From Bacteroidales bacterium (lineage in GTDB: Bacteria; Bacteroidota; Bacteroidia; Bacteroidales; UBA3663), in NCBI GenBank assembly GCA_016293065.1, contig JAEDEY010000116.1, positions 1-5,333 of the forward strand: a stretch of DNA of 5,333 nucleotides, given 5' to 3'. A program made the position numbers and the translations under genes. This document shows, in pieces, positions 1-5,333 of this stretch (position 1 is the stretch's first letter; every line of letters starts with the position of its first letter). The notes below the pieces were generated by a model. That model did no database searches, had not been told where the DNA came from, and saw nothing but the letters and a program-made list of their open reading frames with translations.

Positions 1-125
1 TGTCGGAGTTCACACGAAGCGAGACAGCACGTCGTTTCAAGATCAACAACGACGCTCCTGAGTCAGTAATCGAGAATCTGCGCAACCTCTGCCATAACGT
101 GGTTTACTACATGAAGAAGAACTGA
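1..125 (+). CDS. 3' end of a truncated M15-like peptidase (partial)
   Basis: The frame beginning at position 3 is open to a TGA at 123-125 and gives 40 residues, starting SEFTRSETARRFKINN and ending VVYYMKKN. The pattern 'SE-x-TRSETA-x-R ... IxN ... PxxVIENLRxLC' resembles, from memory, the N-terminal stretch of the peptidase M15A/M15_3 domain of Bacteroidales and phage D-Ala-D-Ala carboxypeptidase-like proteins. In those proteins it is normally followed by a region of about 100 residues holding the zinc-binding histidines. Here the frame stops about where that region would begin, so no catalytic part can be present downstream. The simplest reading is a decayed or truncated gene, but the upstream part lies outside the window, and a larger protein that merely ends with this motif is possible. 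The stop is followed 6 bp later by a strong terminator, which fits a genuine transcription-unit end. The family call is from motif memory only. Confidence 0.45.
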   Translation, partial: SEFTRSETARRFKINNDAPESVIENLRNLCHNVVYYMKKN

Positions 126-131
126 TTAGAT

Positions 132-173
132 AAAAAAGTCCCAGCATATCAATAGAAATATGCTGGGATTTTT
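132..173. terminator. Bidirectional intrinsic terminator
   Basis: A perfect 10-bp stem, CCCAGCATAT (140-149) with ATATGCTGGG (158-167), encloses an 8-nt loop. It is flanked by AAAAAA (132-137) on the left and TTTTT (169-173) on the right, so an RNA from either strand ends in a U-rich tract after the stem. On the plus strand it lies just after the stop at 125. On the minus strand it lies about 115 bp beyond the stop of the BspA-like gene. It sits between these two convergent transcription units and probably serves both. Confidence 0.85.
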
Positions 174-210
174 GCTGTCTATTCTATTTGAATTTCCTAG
201 TTGTTATAAT

Positions 211-260
211 TTGTCAAAGTGTCAAACTCATTTCATCAATGAAACTGTTATCATTGACAA
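211..260. repeat. Weak inverted repeat downstream of the BspA-like gene
   Basis: TTGTCAA (211-217) is the inverse complement of TTGACAA (254-260). Between them TTTCA (231-235) and TGAAA (240-244) form a second, inner hairpin with a 4-nt loop. Read on the minus strand this falls in the 3' untranslated region of the BspA-like gene, before the strong terminator. No T run follows directly, so it could be an mRNA 3'-end structure, or chance pairing in AT-rich DNA. Confidence 0.25.
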
Positions 261-288
261 GATTCTGTGAATATTAATAATCAGCCAA

Positions 289-2856
289 TCATCTGATTAC
301 CTTCTTTGTCTTGCCATCATTCATTCTCAAGATCTGTAAACCATCGCGGACACTGCGCTGAGCAGCACCATCGAGGTTGTAGATGCGGTCAATAGCAGAG
401 TTGTCGGTGTGGTCAATAACTGACTCGATGTCGGTGACAGAAAACTCGACGATGTTCTTGAACTGACCCCAATATGGGTCGCCTTGATAGAGACCTTTTG
501 TGCCTGTAGGCACGTAGAGAGTGGCGGTGTCGTAGAGGGCTTTTTCGAACTGATAACCAAAAGTAGGAGTCACCACATTCTCAGAGCGGAGATAGATGGA
601 CTTGATGGATTCACATGAACAGAAAGCGCCTTCTCCCCAATTCTCTACTCCACTGCCGATAACCACGGTTTCGAGCATTTCACTAAAAGCACAAACTATT
701 TCTTTTAGGGTCTTTACCCCATCTGGGATGACGAAAGATGTTGTTTGAAGGCTTGATGCAGAAGCATCCCTCAGGGTTGTCACCGACTCAGGAATCTGGT
801 AGTTGTCATGAATGCACGGCATAAGCACAAGCTCGGTCATATCCTTGGTCAAGAGCATTCCGTTGGACATAGCAAAGTTGGCATTGCCTTCGCCAAGGGT
901 TATCTCCTTCAGGTTTTCGGCAAAGACCATGAAAAACTCACCAATCGACTTTACGCTAGAAGGGATATGAATAGAAGATACGCTGATGCCACCCAATCCC
1001 ATTTCTCCAATGCTTTCAAGACCTTCGGGAAGAGTCAGTGAAGTCACAGCAGCTGAGCCATACAGAGCTGCATCATCGATCGTCTTGACTGTGGCAGGAA
1101 GCTTCAGGTCAATGCTTTTATTCCAGTCGGTTGCGCCCAACAGATAGAGGAAGCGCGTCTTGTCGGCCGATAGGAGCATATTGCCTTCCATGACGAAGTG
1201 CTTGTTGCCTTCTTCAATCTTAATTTCTTCAAGGTCGTAGTTGAGTGTGAATGCGGCAGATTCGATTTCCTCGACCGAAGCTGGGATGGTGATTGACTTG
1301 AGTCCCCACACAGAGCTTAATCCACGATAGTTGATTTTCTTCAGCGTCGAAGGCAATGTGATACTGTCGATTTTTCTCATAGCGAAACAGCATTTACCAA
1401 GCTCGGTCACAGGATAGGTGACACCATCGACAGTGATTTCCTCAGGGACGACAATGGATCCCGAATAAGGGTCGCATAGGATTGTGGATCCATTCTCGCC
1501 CATGTAGCTATCAGTCACTACTGTGGCTGTCATTTCCTGCTTATTGAGATCATAAGCCAATCCATCGACCACCACCGATGCAGCACTTGCCTCGCCTGAA
1601 TATGTGTCGATACCAGCCAAAGAGTACTCCCTGATGTTGGTAAACACGTCCCAGCCCTTGGTTGCGGCGTATTTCTGACTTGACCCCTCAGGGACAAAAA
1701 GCGTAGGGATGGAATCTTGACCGATTACAAACATGTCACCCTCAGACAGCTCCACTGGCTCAGGATTGCGCGAGAATACCGACTTCAGAACCGGGTTGCG
1801 AGAGATGGACCTAAAACCAATCTCTTTCACGCTACTGCCGATGACAAGAGTCTTGAGCTTTTCGTTATCGTATATGGCAAGGCTCTTCAAATACTCAACC
1901 GTATTTGGAATGATGAGAGTGCGTATGTTTGTTTGGCTGATTGCATCAGAATCGATAGTCTTGACGGTTTTTGGGATGCTCAACGAAGTGTGACCGACCG
2001 TCACCTTGATGAGATTGGAGATGTCCTTGTCATACAACACGCCATCGACAGCAGTATAATAAGGATTCGCTTCATTGACGGTTATCTCGTTGAGATTGCG
2101 CGTCTCTGCCAAACAGCTTTCGCCTATACTTCTCACAGTAGAAGGGAAGGCAATGGATGAGATGCCTGTGGCAACGAATGCAAATTGTCCAATCGTCTCA
2201 AGTCCCTCAGGCAAAGCTATTGACTTCACGGACTCATCATAACTCAAGGCAAAGTCATCAATTGACTTGATTGTAGAAGGGAGAATTATATCGAGCGGAT
2301 TTTGATTGTCGTATGCATCTATGAGGCAGAGCAGTCGTGTCTTGCTTGCCGACATCAGCATATTCTGCTCGCAGCAGAAATGCGTATTGCCCTCTTCGAC
2401 AACGATAGTTTTCAGGTCCGGGAGTAACGTGAAGCTTGCCTGACCGATTTCTTCTACAGAAGCGGGAATGGTCAACGTGGAGAGTCCTATCAACATCGAA
2501 AAGGCTTGATCACAGATTTTCTTCAACGTTGATGGCATTGTGATGCTGGTTATCTTGCGCACGTAAAAAGCGCCACTGCTTATCTCAGTCACTGTGTATT
2601 GGGTATCATCGACAGTGATCGACGAAGGAATGACGATTTCGCCCGAATAAAAGTCACATAGCTGCTGTGTTTTGCCTGCCTCATCGATGTAAACCTCGTT
2701 TATGACAGCGGCGGTCTTGTTCACCTTGTCAAGATTGTAGGCGATGCCGTTAACGGCGACACGATTTGCCGCTGTTCCAGATGTCTGGGCTTTTGCCCAA
2801 CTGCATGAAATCAGCATTGAGAAGAACAATGCAAGAAAAGGAGTAAAGTGTTTCAT
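289..2856 (-). CDS. Secreted BspA-like leucine-rich-repeat protein, two tandem modules
   Basis: This 855-residue protein is made of LRR_5/BspA-type repeats. The recurring unit resembles 'L-x-x-I-x-IP-x-x-V-x-x-I-x-x-x-AF' with a period of about 22-23 residues (IP/MP/LP/FP steps near residues 107, 130, 192, 215, 237, 294 and 316). These are interrupted by the usual family insertions of the type 'EEGN-x-HF ... NMLMSASKTRLL' and 'DGVLYDKD'. Residues 1-23 form an export signal. Residues 33-413 and 428-807 are two homologous copies of one module, each opening with a beta-rich segment (V-x-V-[ND]-G-[IL]-AY-[ND]-L) before the repeats. Residues 825-855 form a C-terminal tail. BspA of Tannerella forsythia binds fibronectin and fibrinogen, and relatives act in adhesion. 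The ligand here is unknown. The ATG fits because the signal peptide starts immediately; no Shine-Dalgarno sequence is seen upstream, as is common in Bacteroidetes. The gene lies 84 bp downstream of a membrane-bound AraC-type regulator in the same orientation. The frame is intact throughout. The family call is firm; adhesion is inferred from the family. Confidence 0.93.
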   Translation of the reverse strand: MKHFTPFLALFFSMLISCSWAKAQTSGTAANRVAVNGIAYNLDKVNKTAAVINEVYIDEAGKTQQLCDFYSGEIVIPSSITVDDTQYTVTEISSGAFYVRKITSITMPSTLKKICDQAFSMLIGLSTLTIPASVEEIGQASFTLLPDLKTIVVEEGNTHFCCEQNMLMSASKTRLLCLIDAYDNQNPLDIILPSTIKSIDDFALSYDESVKSIALPEGLETIGQFAFVATGISSIAFPSTVRSIGESCLAETRNLNEITVNEANPYYTAVDGVLYDKDISNLIKVTVGHTSLSIPKTVKTIDSDAISQTNIRTLIIPNTVEYLKSLAIYDNEKLKTLVIGSSVKEIGFRSISRNPVLKSVFSRNPEPVELSEGDMFVIGQDSIPTLFVPEGSSQKYAATKGWDVFTNIREYSLAGIDTYSGEASAASVVVDGLAYDLNKQEMTATVVTDSYMGENGSTILCDPYSGSIVVPEEITVDGVTYPVTELGKCCFAMRKIDSITLPSTLKKINYRGLSSVWGLKSITIPASVEEIESAAFTLNYDLEEIKIEEGNKHFVMEGNMLLSADKTRFLYLLGATDWNKSIDLKLPATVKTIDDAALYGSAAVTSLTLPEGLESIGEMGLGGISVSSIHIPSSVKSIGEFFMVFAENLKEITLGEGNANFAMSNGMLLTKDMTELVLMPCIHDNYQIPESVTTLRDASASSLQTTSFVIPDGVKTLKEIVCAFSEMLETVVIGSGVENWGEGAFCSCESIKSIYLRSENVVTPTFGYQFEKALYDTATLYVPTGTKGLYQGDPYWGQFKNIVEFSVTDIESVIDHTDNSAIDRIYNLDGAAQRSVRDGLQILRMNDGKTKKVIR
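292..384 (-). other. C-terminal tail typical of Bacteroidales secreted proteins
   Basis: Residues 825-855 start with IYNLDG and end with GLQILRMNDGKTKKVIR. The arrangement 'YNL-x-G ... GL-x-I-x-R-x-x-DG-x-x-KK-V' matches, from memory, a short tail on many Prevotella and Bacteroides surface proteins. It also resembles the last strands of type IX secretion sorting domains ('Y-x-L-x-G ... GLY-x-x-x ... K-x-V'). It is shorter than a full sorting domain of 70-80 residues. A role in sorting or anchoring is inference. Confidence 0.5.
436..1575 (-). repeat. BspA module, copy 2 (residues 428-807)
   Basis: This is the second homologous module, opening with VVVDGLAYDL and closing with NIVEFSV. It preserves the landmarks of copy 1 in order: the YSG-x-IV-x-P segment, the SIT-x-PSTLKKI repeat, IPASVEEI, the EEGN-x-HF insertion, NML-x-SA-x-KTR, and LPEGLE-x-IG. 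It is joined to copy 1 by a linker of about 14 residues rich in Ala, Ser and Gly (414-427), which may be a flexible hinge. Confidence 0.88.
1618..2760 (-). repeat. BspA module, copy 1 (residues 33-413)
   Basis: This is the first of two homologous protein modules. It opens with VAVNGIAYNL and closes with NIREYSL. Its counterpart in copy 2 lies 394-395 residues (about 1,185 bp) further on. A hand alignment of residues 69-160 with 464-555 gives about 53 identities in 92 positions. Similarity falls toward the module's C-terminal half. At DNA level the copies have diverged clearly, so the duplication is not recent. Confidence 0.88.
2788..2856 (-). other. N-terminal export signal of the BspA-like protein
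   Basis: Residues 1-23 begin MKH, continue with a hydrophobic core (about residues 4-17) and end in A-K-A before Gln24, a good signal peptidase I site. L15-I16-S17-C18 also satisfies a loose lipobox, so signal peptidase II processing and lipid attachment at Cys18 cannot be excluded. The two readings imply different locations: released or surface-sorted, against outer-membrane-anchored. Confidence 0.85.
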
Positions 2857-2884
2857 AAAAAATGTGTTTAGTAATTGATTCTAG

Positions 2885-2927
2885 GCGCACCCAAAGTCTG
2901 CAATATAGAAGTGACTTTAGAGTGCGC
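2885..2927. promoter_or_regulatory. Long imperfect palindrome between regulator and BspA-like gene
   Basis: GCGCAC (2885-2890) pairs with GTGCGC (2922-2927), and AAAGTC (2893-2898) pairs with GACTTT (2913-2918). These give 12 base pairs broken only by a small internal loop (CC against AGA), around a 14-nt central loop. It starts 13 bp after the regulator's stop and ends 28 bp before the BspA-like start. No U run follows on either strand, so it is not a standard intrinsic terminator. It could be a terminator of unusual form, a leader-RNA structure controlling the downstream gene, or a binding site for a dimeric regulator. Confidence 0.6.
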
Positions 2928-2940
2928 TCACTAAAGATGG

Positions 2941-4062
2941 TCAAATTATTTTCGAGGAATAGTAACTCTTCGGGCTCATCTCCTTGACTTTCGAGAAATA
3001 GCGGTTGAAAGATGAGAGGGAGTTGAAGCCACTCATTTCTGCCACCACTGTCATAGGCTTACGACCATTGACAGGCATTGCATCGATGATGCGGCAAGCC
3101 TCGGCGATGCGATAGGTGTTGATATAGTCATAGAAGGTGGTTTTCAATGTGCTGTTGAGATACTCCGACAGATAGGTCTTGTTGGTGCCGATTGCCTGAG
3201 CCACATCGCCTAGCGAGACGAGAGGATTGAGATAGACCTTTTTTTCCTCCATAATCTGCTGCAGACGCTCGGCAATCAAGGTGTTTCGTTCTGAAATTGA
3301 TTGTTTAATGGTTTGTGTTTCTTCAATAATTGCTTCATTCTCTTCATTGGCATTGCTCTCATGAGGCTTTTCTGCCTCTTCAGGCCTGAACATTCGGATG
3401 AGTCTGTGTCGGCATGCAAATAGGAAGAGGAAAGTCCAGAAGATGATGGTGAAGAGATTGAACATTGACTCGCTCAGCCATGTCGTCTTCTCGAATGCAA
3501 AAGCATAGAAAAACAGGGCAGAAAAATACACAAAACACGAAACGACAACCCAATTCACGTCGATACGGTGGATGTAGGAGTAGTTGTCGGTGATGTACTT
3601 ATGATGTTTGGCGGCAAATATCAGCACATACACTAATGTGATAATCGAAAGAATGAAGTCAAAAGCGAGTGCTGCATGGACAACTTCTTCAACAGGATAG
3701 AGAACAAACGCCAGGACAAACATCAACTGTAAAACCAATAGTCTAATAAGGCGCTTTTTGGTAATAGACATTGGGTGTACGGCCTCAAAGAAAAATGAGC
3801 ATATCAGTGGGATTAACAGCAAGTCCACGATCCTAGCCATGTCGTTTAGAAACATTGAGTACTTCCACTCAGGGAAGAGGAAGACCGCATCTTTTATATG
3901 ACTAAAGGTCAGGAATGCTGTGGCATAGAACAGGAGCTGCATCATCCTGCTGCGTCGTTTGTAGCTATAGAGCTTGACACTCCAAAACAAAAAGAAGAGC
4001 GTGACAGCACCTCTCATGTAATGCGCGAATGCCTCGATTGTCAATAACGAATATTCTTCCAT
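2941..4062 (-). CDS. Membrane-anchored AraC-family transcriptional regulator
   Basis: This is a 373-residue protein in two parts. The first 220 residues contain about seven hydrophobic segments (near 13-33, 41-63, 76-95, 105-123, 130-151, 169-190 and 200-217), separated by short basic or charged loops. No separate signal peptide is seen. Residues 224-275 form a charged, largely acidic linker (PEEAEKPHESNANEENEA). Residues 280-370 are an AraC-type DNA-binding domain: a first helix-turn-helix around SLGDVAQAIGTNKTYLSEYLN is not fully shown here (283-303), and the second spans about 338-368 with the family signature GFNSLSSFNRYFSK followed by MSPKSYY. Soluble AraC proteins carry a cytoplasmic sensor; this membrane version, common in Bacteroidetes, is poorly characterised and presumably responds to something in or across the inner membrane. 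ATG at 4062 is preceded by AAAAGG only 2 nt away, too close for a normal Shine-Dalgarno site, but the frame reads naturally into the first helix. The BspA-like gene downstream, in the same direction, is a candidate target. That link is inferred from position. Confidence 0.92.
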   Translation of the reverse strand: MEEYSLLTIEAFAHYMRGAVTLFFLFWSVKLYSYKRRSRMMQLLFYATAFLTFSHIKDAVFLFPEWKYSMFLNDMARIVDLLLIPLICSFFFEAVHPMSITKKRLIRLLVLQLMFVLAFVLYPVEEVVHAALAFDFILSIITLVYVLIFAAKHHKYITDNYSYIHRIDVNWVVVSCFVYFSALFFYAFAFEKTTWLSESMFNLFTIIFWTFLFLFACRHRLIRMFRPEEAEKPHESNANEENEAIIEETQTIKQSISERNTLIAERLQQIMEEKKVYLNPLVSLGDVAQAIGTNKTYLSEYLNSTLKTTFYDYINTYRIAEACRIIDAMPVNGRKPMTVVAEMSGFNSLSSFNRYFSKVKEMSPKSYYSSKII

Positions 4063-4085
4063 TACCTTTTCTTAATTATTTTATG

Positions 4086-4093
4086 CAAAAATA
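4086..4093 (-). promoter_or_regulatory. Bacteroidetes -7 promoter element of the AraC-type regulator
   Basis: On the minus strand this reads TATTTTTG, an exact match to the Bacteroidetes primary sigma factor -7 consensus TAnnTTTG. It lies 23 bp upstream of the start codon, which would place transcription start near 4079 with a very short leader. No convincing -33 TTG-type element stands at the expected distance. In such AT-rich DNA a chance match is possible. Confidence 0.45.
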
Positions 4094-4144
4094 AACATAT
4101 TTTTTAACTTTATCATTTCGCAGAACGTGTAATTTGAGAAAAAA

Positions 4145-4169
4145 TGAGCAAAAATTGAATAATTGAGCA
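4145..4169. repeat. Direct repeat TGAGCA upstream of the regulator promoter
   Basis: TGAGCA occurs at 4145-4150 and 4164-4169, 19 bp apart, each followed by a homopolymer run and then TTGA or TTTGA. It lies about 65-90 bp upstream of the inferred transcription start of the AraC-type gene. AraC-family proteins often bind two direct half-sites about two helical turns apart, so an autoregulatory site is conceivable. The motif is short and the assignment speculative. Confidence 0.3.
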
Positions 4170-4241
4170 GTTTTTGATTTATTGACACAAAATAAAGAGG
4201 TCAAAACTGGTATTATTTGTATTTTTGTTGTTTAATTATAC

Positions 4242-4298
4242 GCTCTATTGCAATCTCTGCATAACAAGATGGATGTAATACAGAATGTGCAATAGGGC
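4242..4298. repeat. Inverted repeat downstream of the oxidoreductase gene
   Basis: GCTCTATTGCA (4242-4252) pairs with TGCAATAGGGC (4288-4298) over 11 positions, including one G-T wobble, around a 35-nt loop. A short inner pairing, TCTG (4256-4259) with CAGA (4281-4284), can extend it. No T run follows on either strand. It may be a 3'-end mRNA structure of the oxidoreductase transcript or a protein-binding site. Confidence 0.4.
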
Positions 4299-4322
4299 TT
4301 GGATGCTGGGCAAAACAGACTT

Positions 4323-4352
4323 GTAAGATCTTTTGAGAAAAGTTGGCCTTAC
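4323..4352 (-). terminator. Possible weak hairpin terminator of the oxidoreductase gene
   Basis: GTAAG (4323-4327) pairs with CTTAC (4348-4352), and inside it CTTTT (4330-4334) pairs with AAAAG (4338-4342) across a 3-nt loop. On the minus strand it begins 27 bp after the oxidoreductase stop. The stem is AT-rich, has an internal loop and is not followed directly by a U run, so termination here would be inefficient. Confidence 0.25.
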
Positions 4353-4379
4353 CTTCAATTATTATGAGGCAGTGCGTTT

Positions 4380-5333
4380 TCAATCCATCGGAAAAGTCAC
4401 TCCCCACTCCTTTCGGAGCTGATCCATCTGTCGCATCACGCTGAGGGTTTCGGCATGAGGCATGAGTGGCGATTCCATCAAACCAGCAGCAAGACAACGC
4501 TCGCATTCGAAGACTTCGTATTCGTAGCCATTGATCATTTCGGCAGGCTTCTCATAGGTCGCTATCTTGCAATTGTCTTGATAGACTTCGATAAGTTCGG
4601 GGCAATTGATATTGTCAATGCGGATGTAACCCTTGGTTCCGCTGATGATGCCTTGGCGGTCGTTTTGGCACAATGCACCAGCCTGGAGGTTCGCCATCTT
4701 ACCATCGCGATAAGACAGTGAGATGCACTCGTGGAGGTCAACGCCAGTGTCGCTCAAATGTACATTCGAGACGGTGCGCAGCACGTCATTACCAAAGTAC
4801 ATACGGGCAAAATTGAGCGCATAGACACCGAGATCGAGCAAGGCTCCGCCACAGAGTTCTGGACGGATGATGCGCTCCTTATGTTCGATGTTATAGCAGA
4901 GAGTGGCTGTGAGAACACGAGGCTCGCCTATGACTCCGCTTTCCATCACTTCCTTTATCTTATGCGACATTGGCATATAGCGCGTCCATATCGCTTCGGT
5001 CACGAACACTCCACTTTCTTTGGCAAGAGCCAGAAGCTGCTCTGCCTCGCGTGCATTGGCAGCAAACGCCTTCTCTACAAGACAAGGCTTTCCGTGGGCG
5101 ATGGCAAGGCTGGCATGAGCGAAGTGGTGAGAATGGGGAGTCGCAACATAGACGAGATCGACGGCAGGGTCGCTAACAAGCTCCTCGTATGAGCCATAGG
5201 CCTTGGCGATGCCATTTTCTTTTGCAAAAGCCACTGCCTTGTCGAGCGATCGCGATGCCACTGCATAACACTCACAGCCCTGCGGCTTGGATGCCAGGGC
5301 ATAAGCCATTTTGCGGGCAATGCCGCCCGCTCC
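4380..5333 (-). CDS. Gfo/Idh/MocA-family NAD(P)-dependent oxidoreductase (5' end outside window)
   Basis: There are 317 codons plus a stop. The frame stays open to the window edge and begins GAGGIARKMAYAL, the glycine-rich dinucleotide-binding loop of a Rossmann fold. The true start is therefore about 8-10 residues beyond the window, and the ATG at 5307-5309 is internal. The N-terminal cofactor domain continues with VDLVYVATPHSHHF and with VEKAFAAN (visible residues about 86-93), the family's E-K-P motif with Ala for Pro. EAIWTRYMP (113-121) and GGALLDLGVY (162-171) are typical of the branch related to dihydrodiol dehydrogenases, where the E-K lysine and the Tyr of the second motif are thought to act in catalysis. 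Both are present. The C-terminal half is the family's beta-sheet substrate domain. Such enzymes oxidise or reduce sugars, inositols or related polyols in the cytoplasm; the substrate cannot be read from sequence. Length fits the family (about 325-330). Its 317-bp separation from the regulator suggests an independent unit. Confidence 0.93.
   Translation of the reverse strand, partial: GAGGIARKMAYALASKPQGCECYAVASRSLDKAVAFAKENGIAKAYGSYEELVSDPAVDLVYVATPHSHHFAHASLAIAHGKPCLVEKAFAANAREAEQLLALAKESGVFVTEAIWTRYMPMSHKIKEVMESGVIGEPRVLTATLCYNIEHKERIIRPELCGGALLDLGVYALNFARMYFGNDVLRTVSNVHLSDTGVDLHECISLSYRDGKMANLQAGALCQNDRQGIISGTKGYIRIDNINCPELIEVYQDNCKIATYEKPAEMINGYEYEVFECERCLAAGLMESPLMPHAETLSVMRQMDQLRKEWGVTFPMD

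Larger units (their letters stand above)
4063..4379. other. 317-bp AT-rich intergenic region
   Basis: This stretch separates the oxidoreductase stop from the regulator start, and no believable gene was found in it. A frame on the minus strand (4213-4506) overlaps the end of the oxidoreductase gene and has no protein-like features. The left half (about 4063-4240) is very AT-rich and carries the regulator promoter and a direct repeat. The right half has two inverted repeats (4242-4298 and 4323-4352) in the 3' flank of the oxidoreductase. No strong intrinsic terminator with a T run for the oxidoreductase is visible. Confidence 0.7.

Noticed and set aside
1717..2160. Plus-strand frame of 147 codons inside the BspA-like gene
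   Set aside because: It lies wholly opposite an intact, family-matching coding region, and its translation has no recognisable motif. It is an antisense shadow.
2857..2940. Consensus promoter for the BspA-like gene
   Set aside because: No TAnnTTTG match was found. The closest string, AGACTTTG, lacks the TA and sits inside the palindrome arm. Transcription may come from the regulator's promoter or from an unrecognised element.
4213..4506. 97-codon minus-strand frame overlapping the end of the oxidoreductase gene
   Set aside because: It overlaps the conserved C-terminus of the oxidoreductase in another frame, its composition shows no domain or membrane pattern, and it has no supported start. 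It is a chance frame.
5067..5075. E-K-A instead of E-K-P in the oxidoreductase as a sign of inactivation
   Set aside because: The lysine is present, and the E-K-A form occurs in active-looking members of the dihydrodiol dehydrogenase-like branch. The other motifs are intact.
4731..5192. Plus-strand frame of 153 codons opposite the oxidoreductase
   Set aside because: The minus-strand frame here carries all the Gfo/Idh/MocA motifs. The plus-strand product shows none, so it is an antisense shadow.
5307..5309. ATG as the start of the oxidoreductase
   Set aside because: The frame continues upstream with GAGGIARK, the glycine-rich cofactor loop that must belong to the protein, so the real start is outside the window.

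Overview
The window looks like a chromosomal segment of a Bacteroidales bacterium, with Prevotella or Bacteroides and their relatives the best guess. Four things suggest this: a large BspA-like leucine-rich-repeat surface protein whose C-terminal tail is of a type common in Prevotella/Bacteroides secreted proteins; an AraC-family regulator fused to a multi-helix membrane domain, an architecture frequent in Bacteroidetes; a promoter element matching the Bacteroidetes -7 consensus TAnnTTTG in front of that regulator; and AT-rich intergenic DNA with no clear Shine-Dalgarno sequences. The genus is inference.

Layout from left to right. Positions 1-125 hold the last 40 codons of a plus-strand reading frame resembling the beginning of an M15-type peptidase domain but stopping early, so it is probably a truncated gene. 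A strong hairpin with A and T runs on both sides (132-173) follows and can terminate transcription from either direction. The other three genes lie on the minus strand. In transcription order, from right to left, they are: a Gfo/Idh/MocA-family NAD(P)-dependent oxidoreductase whose first few codons fall outside the window (4380-5333); a 317-bp AT-rich intergenic region carrying the regulator's promoter and several repeats (4063-4379); a 373-residue membrane-anchored AraC-type regulator (2941-4062); an 84-bp gap containing a long imperfect palindrome (2885-2927); and an 855-residue secreted BspA-like protein (289-2856).

The two central genes are the most interesting part. The BspA-like protein is built from two tandem copies of a roughly 380-residue module (offset 394-395 residues), with an N-terminal export signal and a short C-terminal tail. 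The adjacent regulator has about seven predicted membrane helices followed by a cytoplasmic linker and a C-terminal DNA-binding domain, so it could sense a membrane signal and act directly on DNA. The palindrome between the genes and a direct repeat upstream of the regulator promoter are candidate regulatory sites. Functional coupling is inferred from position and orientation only. The oxidoreductase is separated by 317 bp and is probably an independent housekeeping or sugar-metabolism gene.

No CRISPR array, tRNA, rRNA, insertion sequence or phage module was seen, and nothing in the window amounts to a clearly new system.
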